DNA of 39,322 nucleotides, taken from assembly GCA_905478165.1 (NCBI GenBank), contig CAJQHK010000031.1, positions 1-39,322 on the forward strand, in the 5' to 3' direction. This DNA is from an uncultured Rickettsiales bacterium. Lineage in GTDB: Bacteria > Pseudomonadota > Alphaproteobacteria > Rickettsiales > UBA1997. A model generated the notes under the pieces. That model ran no database searches. It was not told the origin of the DNA and was given only the letters and a program-made list of their open reading frames with translations. The position numbers and the translations under genes are program-made. Below are positions 9,835 to 17,006 of this stretch, piece after piece (positions within the stretch are counted from its first letter, which is position 1; each line of letters opens with the position of its first letter).

Positions 9835-9969
9835 TGTAGCACTTAGGTAAATTAACTTAGGTCAAAAATTTATTATTAAATCTATACTTAATATCATAAT
9901 ATAATTTATCTGAATTTTAGCCACAAATAAAAAAGCATAGATGTTGTATTACAGATGAACTTCGGTATT
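9820..9969. repeat. Family A palindromic repeat
   Basis: A nearly full family A copy. It aligns with the reverse complement of 23930-24091: a shared block TTAGGTAAATTAACTTAGGT, then CAAAAATTTATTATTAAATC, and a right arm ending GATGAACTTCGGTATT. The left arm has lost about ten bases after AATACC. It contains the stop codon of the upstream ABC ATPase gene. Confidence 0.85.
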
Positions 9970-9975
9970 GCACAG

Positions 9976-10060
9976 CGTTAACATAGGATGGTTGTTTTTT
10001 AGAAATTTTAACCTTATAATACTTTACCAATATAATGTATTATAACGAGAATTGGTATTA
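9976..10060. repeat. Family B repeat, reversed and shortened
   Basis: Begins GTTAACATAGGATGGTTGTT, the reverse complement of the ACCACCCTATGTTGATAAG block at 20393, and ends GAGAATTGGTATTA, a family B terminus. It directly follows a family A copy, and the next ORF starts 19 bases after it. Confidence 0.6.
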
Positions 10061-10078
10061 TTTTACATTTAAATAAAA

Positions 10079-10492
10079 ATGATAGTTAAAGATTTTTCAT
10101 TAGAAATAGTTAGAGAGCTTGAAATTGGAGTTAATACTTTCCTAAAAAGATCGATTAAATATTCTCCTTTTAAATTATTTTATACTTTGTTTAAAAAATC
10201 TTATCCAAAATTGATGAATGATATTAGGAATTATATTTCCGAAGATATTGAGGATATTTTAAGAAAATATAATAATTTTCATATGAATGAATTAAGTAAC
10301 GAAAGTTATGATTTATCGCAAAAAGGAGAGTTCTTACTAGAATGCTATGAGAAACTTGGACGAGAACTCTTTGAAAGACACTTAACCGTTAAAAAAGCTT
10401 TTAACTTAATATCAAAATCATCATTTAGGCAAGAATTTTATAAAATTTTCTTGGAAGAGGTGAAGCTAACACTTTATCAAAATATCAATTAG
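10079..10492 (+). CDS. Hypothetical protein, 137 residues
   Basis: I do not recognise this gene. The product is charged and predicted mostly helical, with no signal peptide, no membrane segment and no cysteine cluster. The composition is protein-like rather than random: amphipathic stretches such as KLMNDIRNYISEDIEDILRK and GEFLLECYEKLGRELFERH. It starts just after two adjacent repeats and has its own AT-rich leader. A DNA-binding or regulatory helical bundle would fit, but there is no motif to support it. Confidence 0.55.
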   Translation: MIVKDFSLEIVRELEIGVNTFLKRSIKYSPFKLFYTLFKKSYPKLMNDIRNYISEDIEDILRKYNNFHMNELSNESYDLSQKGEFLLECYEKLGRELFERHLTVKKAFNLISKSSFRQEFYKIFLEEVKLTLYQNIN

Positions 10493-10546
10493 TAATTACT
10501 CAGTCCCTTTAAGTAGTCAAAAAAATTTTTATAAAAAACTATTGAT

Positions 10547-10648
10547 ATGATTTTAAAGTTTGGTGATGATTTTAATCCAAAAGATGAAGGGGAAATATTC
10601 AATATCAGGCTTTCGGATTCACGCCTCCGTTCTCAAGGTAAAAAATAA
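10547..10648 (+). other. Very short ORF of unknown status (33 codons)
   Basis: ATG at 10547 opens MILKFGDDFNPKDEGEIFNI and ends in RLSDSRLRSQGKK before TAA. The composition is more protein-like than its surroundings, but it is too short for a family match. It may be a remnant of a larger gene, since no matching frame continues on either side. Confidence 0.25.
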
Positions 10649-10660
10649 TTAAGAAGGTTT

Positions 10661-11869
10661 TTATAAATTACGGTAGATTTCTATGGTGTCTGATATCATT
10701 TTTTCACTAGAAAAATACTTCTTAACTCTATGCCTAGCTTTAACGCCAATTTCCCTCCTTTTTTCTAAATCTAAAGATAATACATGCAATATTTTTTTCG
10801 ACAGATCGGATGAACTTTGATGGTCGCACAAAAACCCAGTCTCAAGATCTACGATAGTCTCCTTTGATCCGCCTAAATTTGTTGCAACAATTATTTTTTC
10901 CATAGCTCCCGCCTCGGTTGCAATCCTGCCAAAAGCCTCTGGTCTTGTGCTTGTAGACAGAACAACGCTAGAAATCATATAAAGTGCAGGCATATCAGAA
11001 ACATGGCTTAAAATTTTAACTTTACCACTCAAACCACTCTCCCCTATTTTCTTTTCCAAGTTATTAATATAACTTTCGTTTGACTTTCCAACCATTAAGC
11101 AAATAAAATCTTCAGATTTAATCATGCTCAACGCATCTAAAAGCAGATCATGACCCTTCCAAGAAGTGAATCTTCCAGGAAGTAAGATAACACTCTTATC
11201 ATCTGTTAATTGTAATTTTTCTATAATTTTTACAATTCTTTCTTTATTAACATTGTCCTTGTTGAAATATTCTACATCAGAACCTCTGTGAATTACCTTT
11301 ACCTTACTTTCTGGAACTAGATATTCCTTAATAATATGGCTTTTTATAAAGTTTGACACAGCAATTATCAAACCCGACCTAACCATTATGGAGTTGTATT
11401 TTCTTTTTAAGAAAGAGTTGCTAGACAAAAAACCCTTAAAGGAATAAGAGCCATGAAAAGTAGTAACAAACTTGCAACTTGCCTTTTTACAAGCAAAATA
11501 GGTACTCCAGGCTGGAGCTCTGGATCTAGCGTGACAAATATCAATATTATATTTTTTAATAATCTTAACTATGCTAAAAATATTAAGAATAATACGAATA
11601 GGATTCTTACTATGAACCGGTAAATATATATGACGAATTTTATGACGCTGAAATTGCCTCAACATTGATCCCCCTGCCGAAATCACTATGATGTCTAAAT
11701 TATCACAGGATAAAGAAAATTTCGACAAATCAAGTACACCCCTCTCAACTCCACCATTTTCAATGGTTGGTAAAATTTGAGCAACAGTAATTTTTTTATT
11801 AACACCCTTTCCCATCTTTAAAGCAGTTTTTTTCAAAATATTTTTATTAACATCCGTTTTAACCCTCAT
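10661..11869 (-). CDS. GT4-family glycosyltransferase
   Basis: A GT-B fold transferase. The N-terminal domain begins KITVAQILPTIENGGVERG (acceptor-side glycine-rich loop). The C-terminal donor domain has ILLPGRFTSWKGHDLLLDAL and the GT4 E-x7-E motif PEAFGRIATEAGAME. It probably adds a sugar to LPS or another envelope glycan; donor and acceptor are unknown. The first 18 to 24 residues are encoded by a family B repeat. The annotated ATG at 11869 gives 402 residues; the internal ATG at 11815 (MGKGVNKKITV), also in the repeat, gives 384 and matches the usual N-terminus better. Neither has a Shine-Dalgarno sequence. Confidence 0.9.
   Translation of the reverse strand: MRVKTDVNKNILKKTALKMGKGVNKKITVAQILPTIENGGVERGVLDLSKFSLSCDNLDIIVISAGGSMLRQFQRHKIRHIYLPVHSKNPIRIILNIFSIVKIIKKYNIDICHARSRAPAWSTYFACKKASCKFVTTFHGSYSFKGFLSSNSFLKRKYNSIMVRSGLIIAVSNFIKSHIIKEYLVPESKVKVIHRGSDVEYFNKDNVNKERIVKIIEKLQLTDDKSVILLPGRFTSWKGHDLLLDALSMIKSEDFICLMVGKSNESYINNLEKKIGESGLSGKVKILSHVSDMPALYMISSVVLSTSTRPEAFGRIATEAGAMEKIIVATNLGGSKETIVDLETGFLCDHQSSSDLSKKILHVLSLDLEKRREIGVKARHRVKKYFSSEKMISDTIEIYRNL
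11801..11850 (-). repeat. Family B repeat fragment inside the glycosyltransferase 5' end
   Basis: On the minus strand AATAAAAATATTTTGAAAAA is followed by AACTGCTTTAAAGATGGGAA, matching 4729-4790 and 16943-17006. It lies in the reading frame of the glycosyltransferase and supplies its candidate internal start codon. Confidence 0.75.
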
Positions 11870-11900
11870 ATTTTAAAGGTAAAACAGTGGAAAATGTTAC

Positions 11901-11997
11901 AATACCAATGTTTATCTATAATGTAATATTTACGCTTCTTATTTTTGACCCAAACTATTTTACCTAAATGCCACACTGTAGATGAGCTTTGTCATGG
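11901..11997. repeat. Family A repeat, internally deleted (about 97 bp)
   Basis: Left arm AATACCAATGTTTATCTATA and right arm CTGTAGATGAGCTTTGTCAT match the ends of 23930-24091, and GACCCAAACTATTTTACCTA matches the inner right part. The central 60 or so bases are missing. It fills most of the gap between the glycosyltransferase and purA; its right end is about 10 bases from the purA stop. Confidence 0.8.
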
Positions 11998-12006
11998 TAG
12001 CATTTA

Positions 12007-13293
12007 TTATTTTATCACTTCTGGATTAACTACAATAGTCTCGCTCCTATCTGGGCCAGTAGAGATAATATCAATATTTATACCACAAATTTCTTCAATT
12101 TTTCGAATATATTTTATTGCATTTTCTGGCAAATCTTCAATCTTCTTAATATTTCTAATTGAAGATTTCCAGCCGGCAACTTCTTCATAAATTGGCTTAA
12201 CTATATTTTGTAAATCAATTCTATTTGGTAGATAATCGTATATTTTGCCATCAATGTCATAAGAAGTGCAAATTTTAATTTTATCCATTTTATCTAAAAC
12301 ATCTAACTTTGTTAAGACGACAGATTTTATGCTTGATAAGGTTATTGCTTTTTTAACAAGAGCCGCATCAAACCAACCGCATCTCCTATCTCGACCTGTA
12401 ACAGTTCCAATTTCGGCACCCTCTAACTTCAAAAAATTACCTACCTCATCATTTAATTCGGTTGGAAAAGGTCCAGAACCAACGCGAGTTGTATAAGCCT
12501 TCAGAATTCCAATAGTTTTGTCAATAGATGACATAGGAGTACAACCACCAACAAAAGCCGAACTACTAAGAGTGTGTGAAGAAGTGACAAAAGGATAAGT
12601 TCCGTTGGTAACATCTAAAAGAGCTCCCTGAGCTCCCTCAAACATAACATTTTTTTTAGAGCTTAATTTTCTAGTAATATCAAAAGAATCCTTAGAATAA
12701 GATATAATTTCATCTTTAATGTCTAAAATCTCCTTCAATATTAAATTAAAACTAACTTTATCCAGACCCAAACCAGCCCTCAAGATATTATGAAAATAAA
12801 GGATATTTTTTAACCTTTCAGAGAGTATGTCCTCATTCATTAAGTCGCAAATTCTTATAGACCTTCTTCCAACTATATCCTCATAAGCAGGACCTATGCC
12901 TCTACCCGTAGTTCCAATTTTCTTCTCTCCCTTGTTACTTTCCAACAACGCATCCAAATCCTTATGAAAAGAAAAAATCAAAGAACAATTGTCGGCGATA
13001 TTTAGGTTATTTGGAGTAATATTTATACCAGCTTTTTGTAAGGTTTTAATTTCTTTTAGTAAAGTAAAAGGATCAACCACGACTCCGGAACCAATAACAG
13101 AATATTTGTTCTGAATTAATCCAGAAGGTAAGATGCTCAATTTATAAGTTTTACCTTTGCTTTTAATAGTATGTCCAGCGTTATGACCACCCTGAAATCT
13201 AACTACGGCATCAAAAGAGTTGGATAAAAAATCTACCAACTTTCCTTTACCCTCATCTCCCCACTGAAGACCCATAATAACAATATTGCTCAT
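12007..13293 (-). CDS. purA: Adenylosuccinate synthase
   Basis: A 428-residue enzyme joining IMP and aspartate with GTP to make adenylosuccinate, the first committed step to AMP. Motifs are the N-terminal P-loop GLQWGDEGKGKLVD, GGHNAGHT, GTTGRGIGPAYED, the IMP-site TRVGSGPFPTEL, VTGRDRRCGWFD and TKLDVLD. Length is normal. Its ATG overlaps the stop of the small zinc-protein gene as TAATG, so the two are co-translated. It may allow use of host IMP, since other purine genes are not seen here. Confidence 0.97.
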   Translation of the reverse strand: MSNIVIMGLQWGDEGKGKLVDFLSNSFDAVVRFQGGHNAGHTIKSKGKTYKLSILPSGLIQNKYSVIGSGVVVDPFTLLKEIKTLQKAGINITPNNLNIADNCSLIFSFHKDLDALLESNKGEKKIGTTGRGIGPAYEDIVGRRSIRICDLMNEDILSERLKNILYFHNILRAGLGLDKVSFNLILKEILDIKDEIISYSKDSFDITRKLSSKKNVMFEGAQGALLDVTNGTYPFVTSSHTLSSSAFVGGCTPMSSIDKTIGILKAYTTRVGSGPFPTELNDEVGNFLKLEGAEIGTVTGRDRRCGWFDAALVKKAITLSSIKSVVLTKLDVLDKMDKIKICTSYDIDGKIYDYLPNRIDLQNIVKPIYEEVAGWKSSIRNIKKIEDLPENAIKYIRKIEEICGINIDIISTGPDRSETIVVNPEVIK

Positions 13294-13448
13294 TATTTTG
13301 TTTTTTTATTTATAAATACTTTACCACAATAAGGACATGTAACATGTGCCTTATTTTCGATATCTAAGTAAATCAAAGGATGCTTAGACATGACATTGTC
13401 ACCGCTGCAAGATACTTTTTTTATTTGATTTACACCTGCCTTCGCCAT
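13293..13448 (-). CDS. Small zinc-finger protein (zf-CHCC, NDUFS6-like)
   Basis: Too short for the ORF track. The ATG at 13448 opens a 51-residue product starting MAKAGVNQIKKVSCSGDNV and ending in CPYCGKVFINKKTK. The Cys-x9-His...Cys-x2-Cys spacing (CSGDNVMSKHP then AHVTCPYCGK) is that of the zf-CHCC family, related to the NDUFS6 zinc subunit of respiratory complex I and common in Alphaproteobacteria. The GDNVMSKHPLIYL stretch is typical of the family. Its TAA shares one base with the purA ATG. Confidence 0.85.
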   Translation of the reverse strand: MAKAGVNQIKKVSCSGDNVMSKHPLIYLDIENKAHVTCPYCGKVFINKKTK

Positions 13449-13579
13449 ATTTGTCAGAATATTAATTTTCTTAAGAAATTATAATTATTTTATTTTAATA
13501 TTTAATAATATATAATTCTGCCTAACTTCTTTATTAACCTAAGCACTATAAATAGTAAGGATTAATTTAACACTTCTTA

Positions 13580-15397
13580 ATGAATTCTAGGAACGTCAAT
13601 TTAAGCAATAAAATAAATTTTATGCAAGTAAGAAAAGTTATTTTTACCATCTTACTATTATTTTCATACAATCTAAAGGCAGCCAGTACAGAATTTTACT
13701 CAAATAGTAACGAATCAGCTAAGGTAGCTGTTCTATCAACGTTTAATAAAGAGAATGATTTAATTCTAGCTGTTCATTTCAAAATTGAAAAAGCTTGGCA
13801 TATCTACTCCCCAAATAAAGATAAATCTTACCAAGAACCTAAATTTAATTTCACAGGATCTGGTAATATTGATAGTAGCAACTATGATATTTTGTGGCCA
13901 AAAGCAATAATAAAATCTGAAAAATTTGACGATATTATTTATCAATACAGCGCCTATCAAGATGAAATAATAATTCCAATAAGACTACGTGTTATAGACA
14001 AAAATAAGGATATAAAAATAAATTTAGAAATCGATTACAGCATATGCAACAAGGTGTGCGTACCAGCAAAAAATACTTTATCAACTTACATCAAAAAAAA
14101 TAGCATCGATTATGATTTACTATCTAAAATTAAAAAACTTTCTAACGAGGCTGAGGATACTTTTAATTATAAATATCTCTTAAAAATTATTATTTTTGCA
14201 CTTATTGGGGGCTTGATTCTAAATATTATGCCCTGCGTATTGCCAGTTTTGTCGATAAAATTAATATCTATCACAAAGCATAAAAACCTTAAAGACTCTC
14301 AGGTAAAAAAAATGTATTTTGCAACAATTTTAGGGATAATTTTTACCTTTTTGATATTAGCTCTACTTACCGCATTATTAAGAGAGTTAGGAAGTTCATT
14401 TGGCTGGGGATTGCAATTTCAAAATCCATATTTTTTAATTACCATATCCATAATCCTAACCATCTTTATTTCAAATTTATTTGGAAATTTTGATATAAAT
14501 TTTAACTTTAATTTAGCCTCTGGACTGAATCAGAAAATTACCGAGAAAGAAAAAAAAAGAAACATATTTATTAGCAACTTTCTCTCTGGAATATTAGCTG
14601 TTTTATTAGCAACTCCATGTTCTGCGCCATTTCTTGGAACATCAATATCTTTTGCCTTAACTCAAGATATATCAACAATCTTAATTATATTTTTTGCCAT
14701 ATCTGTTGGGTTTTCCTTCCCTTATTTTGCATTAATATTATCTCCACATTCTATCAAATTATTGCCGCGATCTGGATCTTGGACAATAATTGTTAAATAT
14801 GTAATGTGCGCCCTACTAATTATGACATTAATATGGATTATATATGTAATATTAAGCAATATTGGTCTCGTTTCATCAGTGTTAACTGTTCTACTGCTAA
14901 TTAGCATATTAATATTCCTAAAATTAAGTAATAAGAAAATCAACCACCCCAAAAGATTGTTAATTTTATTACTTCTATCCGCCATAACTTTAATTTTCCC
15001 CATTAAACTTCAAAATCAAATAGAATATAGAGAAAATAATTCTAAAAAATTATGGGTAAAATTTGACCAAAAATTAATTGAAAAATATATAAATCAAAAC
15101 AAAATTATATTAATTGATATTACTGCAGACTGGTGTATAACTTGCAAAGTTAATAAATTAATAGTTTTAGATACGCAACAAATTACAGATAAAATAAAGT
15201 CGGGAGAAATTATTGCAATGAGGGGAGACATGACGAAAACAAATCAAAAATTACTAGATTTTATGGCTAATTACAATCGCTACGCTATACCATTTAATAT
15301 TGTTTACGGCCCCAATGCTAGAGATGGAATATTAACATCAGAATTGTTAACAATGAAATCCTTGCTAGATATAATAAAAGAGGCATCAAATAAATAA
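13580..15397 (+). CDS. dsbD: Thiol:disulfide interchange protein, DsbD-like
   Basis: A 605-residue inner-membrane electron carrier that passes cytosolic reducing power to periplasmic thiols. It shows a signal peptide (VIFTILLLFSYNLKAAS), a periplasmic alpha domain with a Cys pair in SICNKVCVPA (about 154-163), a multi-span membrane domain with MPCVLPVLSIK (about 217) and ATPCSAPFLGTS (about 344), and a C-terminal thioredoxin domain with DWCITCK (about 516). All six redox cysteines are present. The start may be the internal Met at 13622 (MQVRKVIF), which gives a cleaner signal peptide. The neighbouring IalB-like protein has two cysteines and could be a client. Confidence 0.9.
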   Translation: MNSRNVNLSNKINFMQVRKVIFTILLLFSYNLKAASTEFYSNSNESAKVAVLSTFNKENDLILAVHFKIEKAWHIYSPNKDKSYQEPKFNFTGSGNIDSSNYDILWPKAIIKSEKFDDIIYQYSAYQDEIIIPIRLRVIDKNKDIKINLEIDYSICNKVCVPAKNTLSTYIKKNSIDYDLLSKIKKLSNEAEDTFNYKYLLKIIIFALIGGLILNIMPCVLPVLSIKLISITKHKNLKDSQVKKMYFATILGIIFTFLILALLTALLRELGSSFGWGLQFQNPYFLITISIILTIFISNLFGNFDINFNFNLASGLNQKITEKEKKRNIFISNFLSGILAVLLATPCSAPFLGTSISFALTQDISTILIIFFAISVGFSFPYFALILSPHSIKLLPRSGSWTIIVKYVMCALLIMTLIWIIYVILSNIGLVSSVLTVLLLISILIFLKLSNKKINHPKRLLILLLLSAITLIFPIKLQNQIEYRENNSKKLWVKFDQKLIEKYINQNKIILIDITADWCITCKVNKLIVLDTQQITDKIKSGEIIAMRGDMTKTNQKLLDFMANYNRYAIPFNIVYGPNARDGILTSELLTMKSLLDIIKEASNK

Positions 15398-15437
15398 CAA
15401 TTAATAACATTTTATATCAACATACACCTTTGTATAA

Positions 15438-15992
15438 ATGATGGATGATTTAAACTTTAAGATAAAAACTATTATTAGCGGTGTAATGACATTAATATTT
15501 AAAATATTACTTATTACCTTAGCGCTAGGTCAAAACTCTCTTGCAGCAAAAAGTCAAAGCACATCTTTTGAAGATTGGCACTTTTATACTGATGATAGTA
15601 AGGGGAAGAAAATTTGTTATACCTACTCCCTACCAAAAAAAAGTGAGGGTAATTACAGAAAAAGAAATAAACCCTATTTTATGGTTAAAAATACTGAAAA
15701 CGGTAATTCAGAAATCACAGTATCGTCAGGATTTGTATATCAAAATAATTCAGAAGTGCAAATATCACTAAAAAACAAAAAATTTAATATTTTTACCTTT
15801 GAAAATTTAGCTTGGTCATACAATATGAATCAAGATCTAGATATCAATAAGGAAATGAAAAAAAATAATTTTCTTGAAATATATTCAATCAATAAATATG
15901 GCAAATATTCTCGGGATACATACTCTTTAAATGGATTCAACCAAGCCTACAATAAAATAATTCAAATTTGCAATAATCATGAACATCATTAA
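15438..15992 (+). CDS. IalB-family secreted protein
   Basis: A 184-residue exported protein. Residues about 13-37 form a signal peptide ending SLAAKS. The mature part starts with FEDWHFYTDD, followed by KKICYTYSLPKK, YFMVKN, ITVSSGFVYQ and a C-terminal YSLNGFNQAYNKIIQIC. This is the pattern of invasion-associated locus B proteins, found in Bartonella and many Rickettsiales and Rhizobiales. Its two mature cysteines (about 59 and 179) could form a disulfide, fitting the adjacent dsbD 40 bases upstream. The family role in host interaction is known mainly from Bartonella IalB; function here is inferred. Confidence 0.75.
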   Translation: MMDDLNFKIKTIISGVMTLIFKILLITLALGQNSLAAKSQSTSFEDWHFYTDDSKGKKICYTYSLPKKSEGNYRKRNKPYFMVKNTENGNSEITVSSGFVYQNNSEVQISLKNKKFNIFTFENLAWSYNMNQDLDINKEMKKNNFLEIYSINKYGKYSRDTYSLNGFNQAYNKIIQICNNHEHH

Positions 15993-16072
15993 GCCCTACA
16001 CCTGCCTAAAAACAATATATGTGTCAGGAAATATATCTGCAGATTATCTTTTAACAAAATTACTTAATACAA

Positions 16073-16294
16073 ATGACAAAAAATAAAGAAAATATAGTTG
16101 ATATGTCAAACATGACATTCGAAACTGCCATGAAAAGATTGGAAGAAATTGTATCTGACCTATCCTCTGGAAAAGCAAATCTTGAGGATATGGTTTCATT
16201 ATATAAGGAAGGAAACTTGTTAAAGAAATTTTGTAGTAAAAAAATTTCTGACGCTAAAATGGAAGTTGTTAATATTCTTGAAGATAAAAATTAA
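16073..16294 (+). CDS. xseB: Exodeoxyribonuclease VII small subunit
   Basis: A 73-residue XseB: MTFETAMKRLEEIVSDLSSG is the family signature, followed by LEDMVSLYKEGNLLKKFC. It forms a complex with XseA to degrade single-stranded DNA into oligonucleotides. xseA is not in the window. The stop shares a base with the next start (TAATG), so translation is coupled to the protease gene. Confidence 0.92.
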   Translation: MTKNKENIVDMSNMTFETAMKRLEEIVSDLSSGKANLEDMVSLYKEGNLLKKFCSKKISDAKMEVVNILEDKN

Positions 16295-16905
16295 TGACTA
16301 ATCTATTATCAAATCATGCAAATTTGATATATTTAGGCTTAATATTATTTTTTTTAATATTAAATTTTATTAGCAGCGATAAGGGTGGAATATTTATGGC
16401 TCTCAAGCATATATCCATATGGATAATTATAATTCTAATTATCATCATTGGGTATAGCTATCGTTACGAACTAAAAGATGTCAAAGATAAGGTTGTGAGG
16501 GAGTTGAATCCAGGATCATCAACGCACAAACAAAAACTTAAGGCGATTACTATCAACAAAGCAAATGATGGTCATTTTTACCTAAATACAATAATAAATG
16601 GACAAAAAATTCAATTTTTAGTCGATACCGGAGCTAGTAGTGTAGCGCTAATCTTAGATGATGCTAAAAAAATAGGTATAAATCTTAATGAAATTAAATT
16701 TAATAAAGTTTATCATACGGCAAATGGTGAGGCATATGGAGCATCTATTACATTAGATCATTTAATCGTCGATAATATTAAATTTAAAAAAGTTCCCGCC
16801 TCCATTATGTCTTCGGATATGGGAATCTCTCTTTTAGGTATGAGTTTTCTGAATCGTTTGAAAAAATTTGAATTTAAAAATAATAATTTAATTTTATATT
16901 ATTAA
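16294..16905 (+). CDS. Membrane-anchored retropepsin-like aspartic protease
   Basis: A 203-residue protein with two N-terminal membrane segments (about 8-25 and 32-50) and a C-terminal single-lobe aspartic protease domain. The catalytic motif is FLVDTGASSVAL near residue 110, and a second conserved segment is SLLGMSFLNRLKKFEF near the C-terminus, as in clan AA proteases of the TIGR02281 group. The layout resembles rickettsial APRc, a retropepsin-like enzyme that acts as a homodimer and is linked to processing of surface proteins. Similarity to APRc is by architecture and motif only. Coupled to xseB by TAATG. Confidence 0.88.
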   Translation: MTNLLSNHANLIYLGLILFFLILNFISSDKGGIFMALKHISIWIIIILIIIIGYSYRYELKDVKDKVVRELNPGSSTHKQKLKAITINKANDGHFYLNTIINGQKIQFLVDTGASSVALILDDAKKIGINLNEIKFNKVYHTANGEAYGASITLDHLIVDNIKFKKVPASIMSSDMGISLLGMSFLNRLKKFEFKNNNLILYY

Positions 16906-16942
16906 TTATGCCAATTATCAATCTATTAACAGAGGATCGGCA

Positions 16943-17006
16943 TTATTTAATAATTCATGAATAAAAATATTTTAAAAAACTACTTTAAAGATGGGAATTG
17001 GTATTA
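16943..17006 (+). repeat. Family B repeat arm overlapping the start of the aas-like gene
   Basis: TTTAATAATTCATGAATAAA followed by an A/T run and CTACTTTAAAGATGGGAATT, GGTATTA. About 60 bases match 4729-4790 (reverse strand) with few differences. The ATG in AAAGATGGGA is the start of the downstream gene. Confidence 0.8.
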
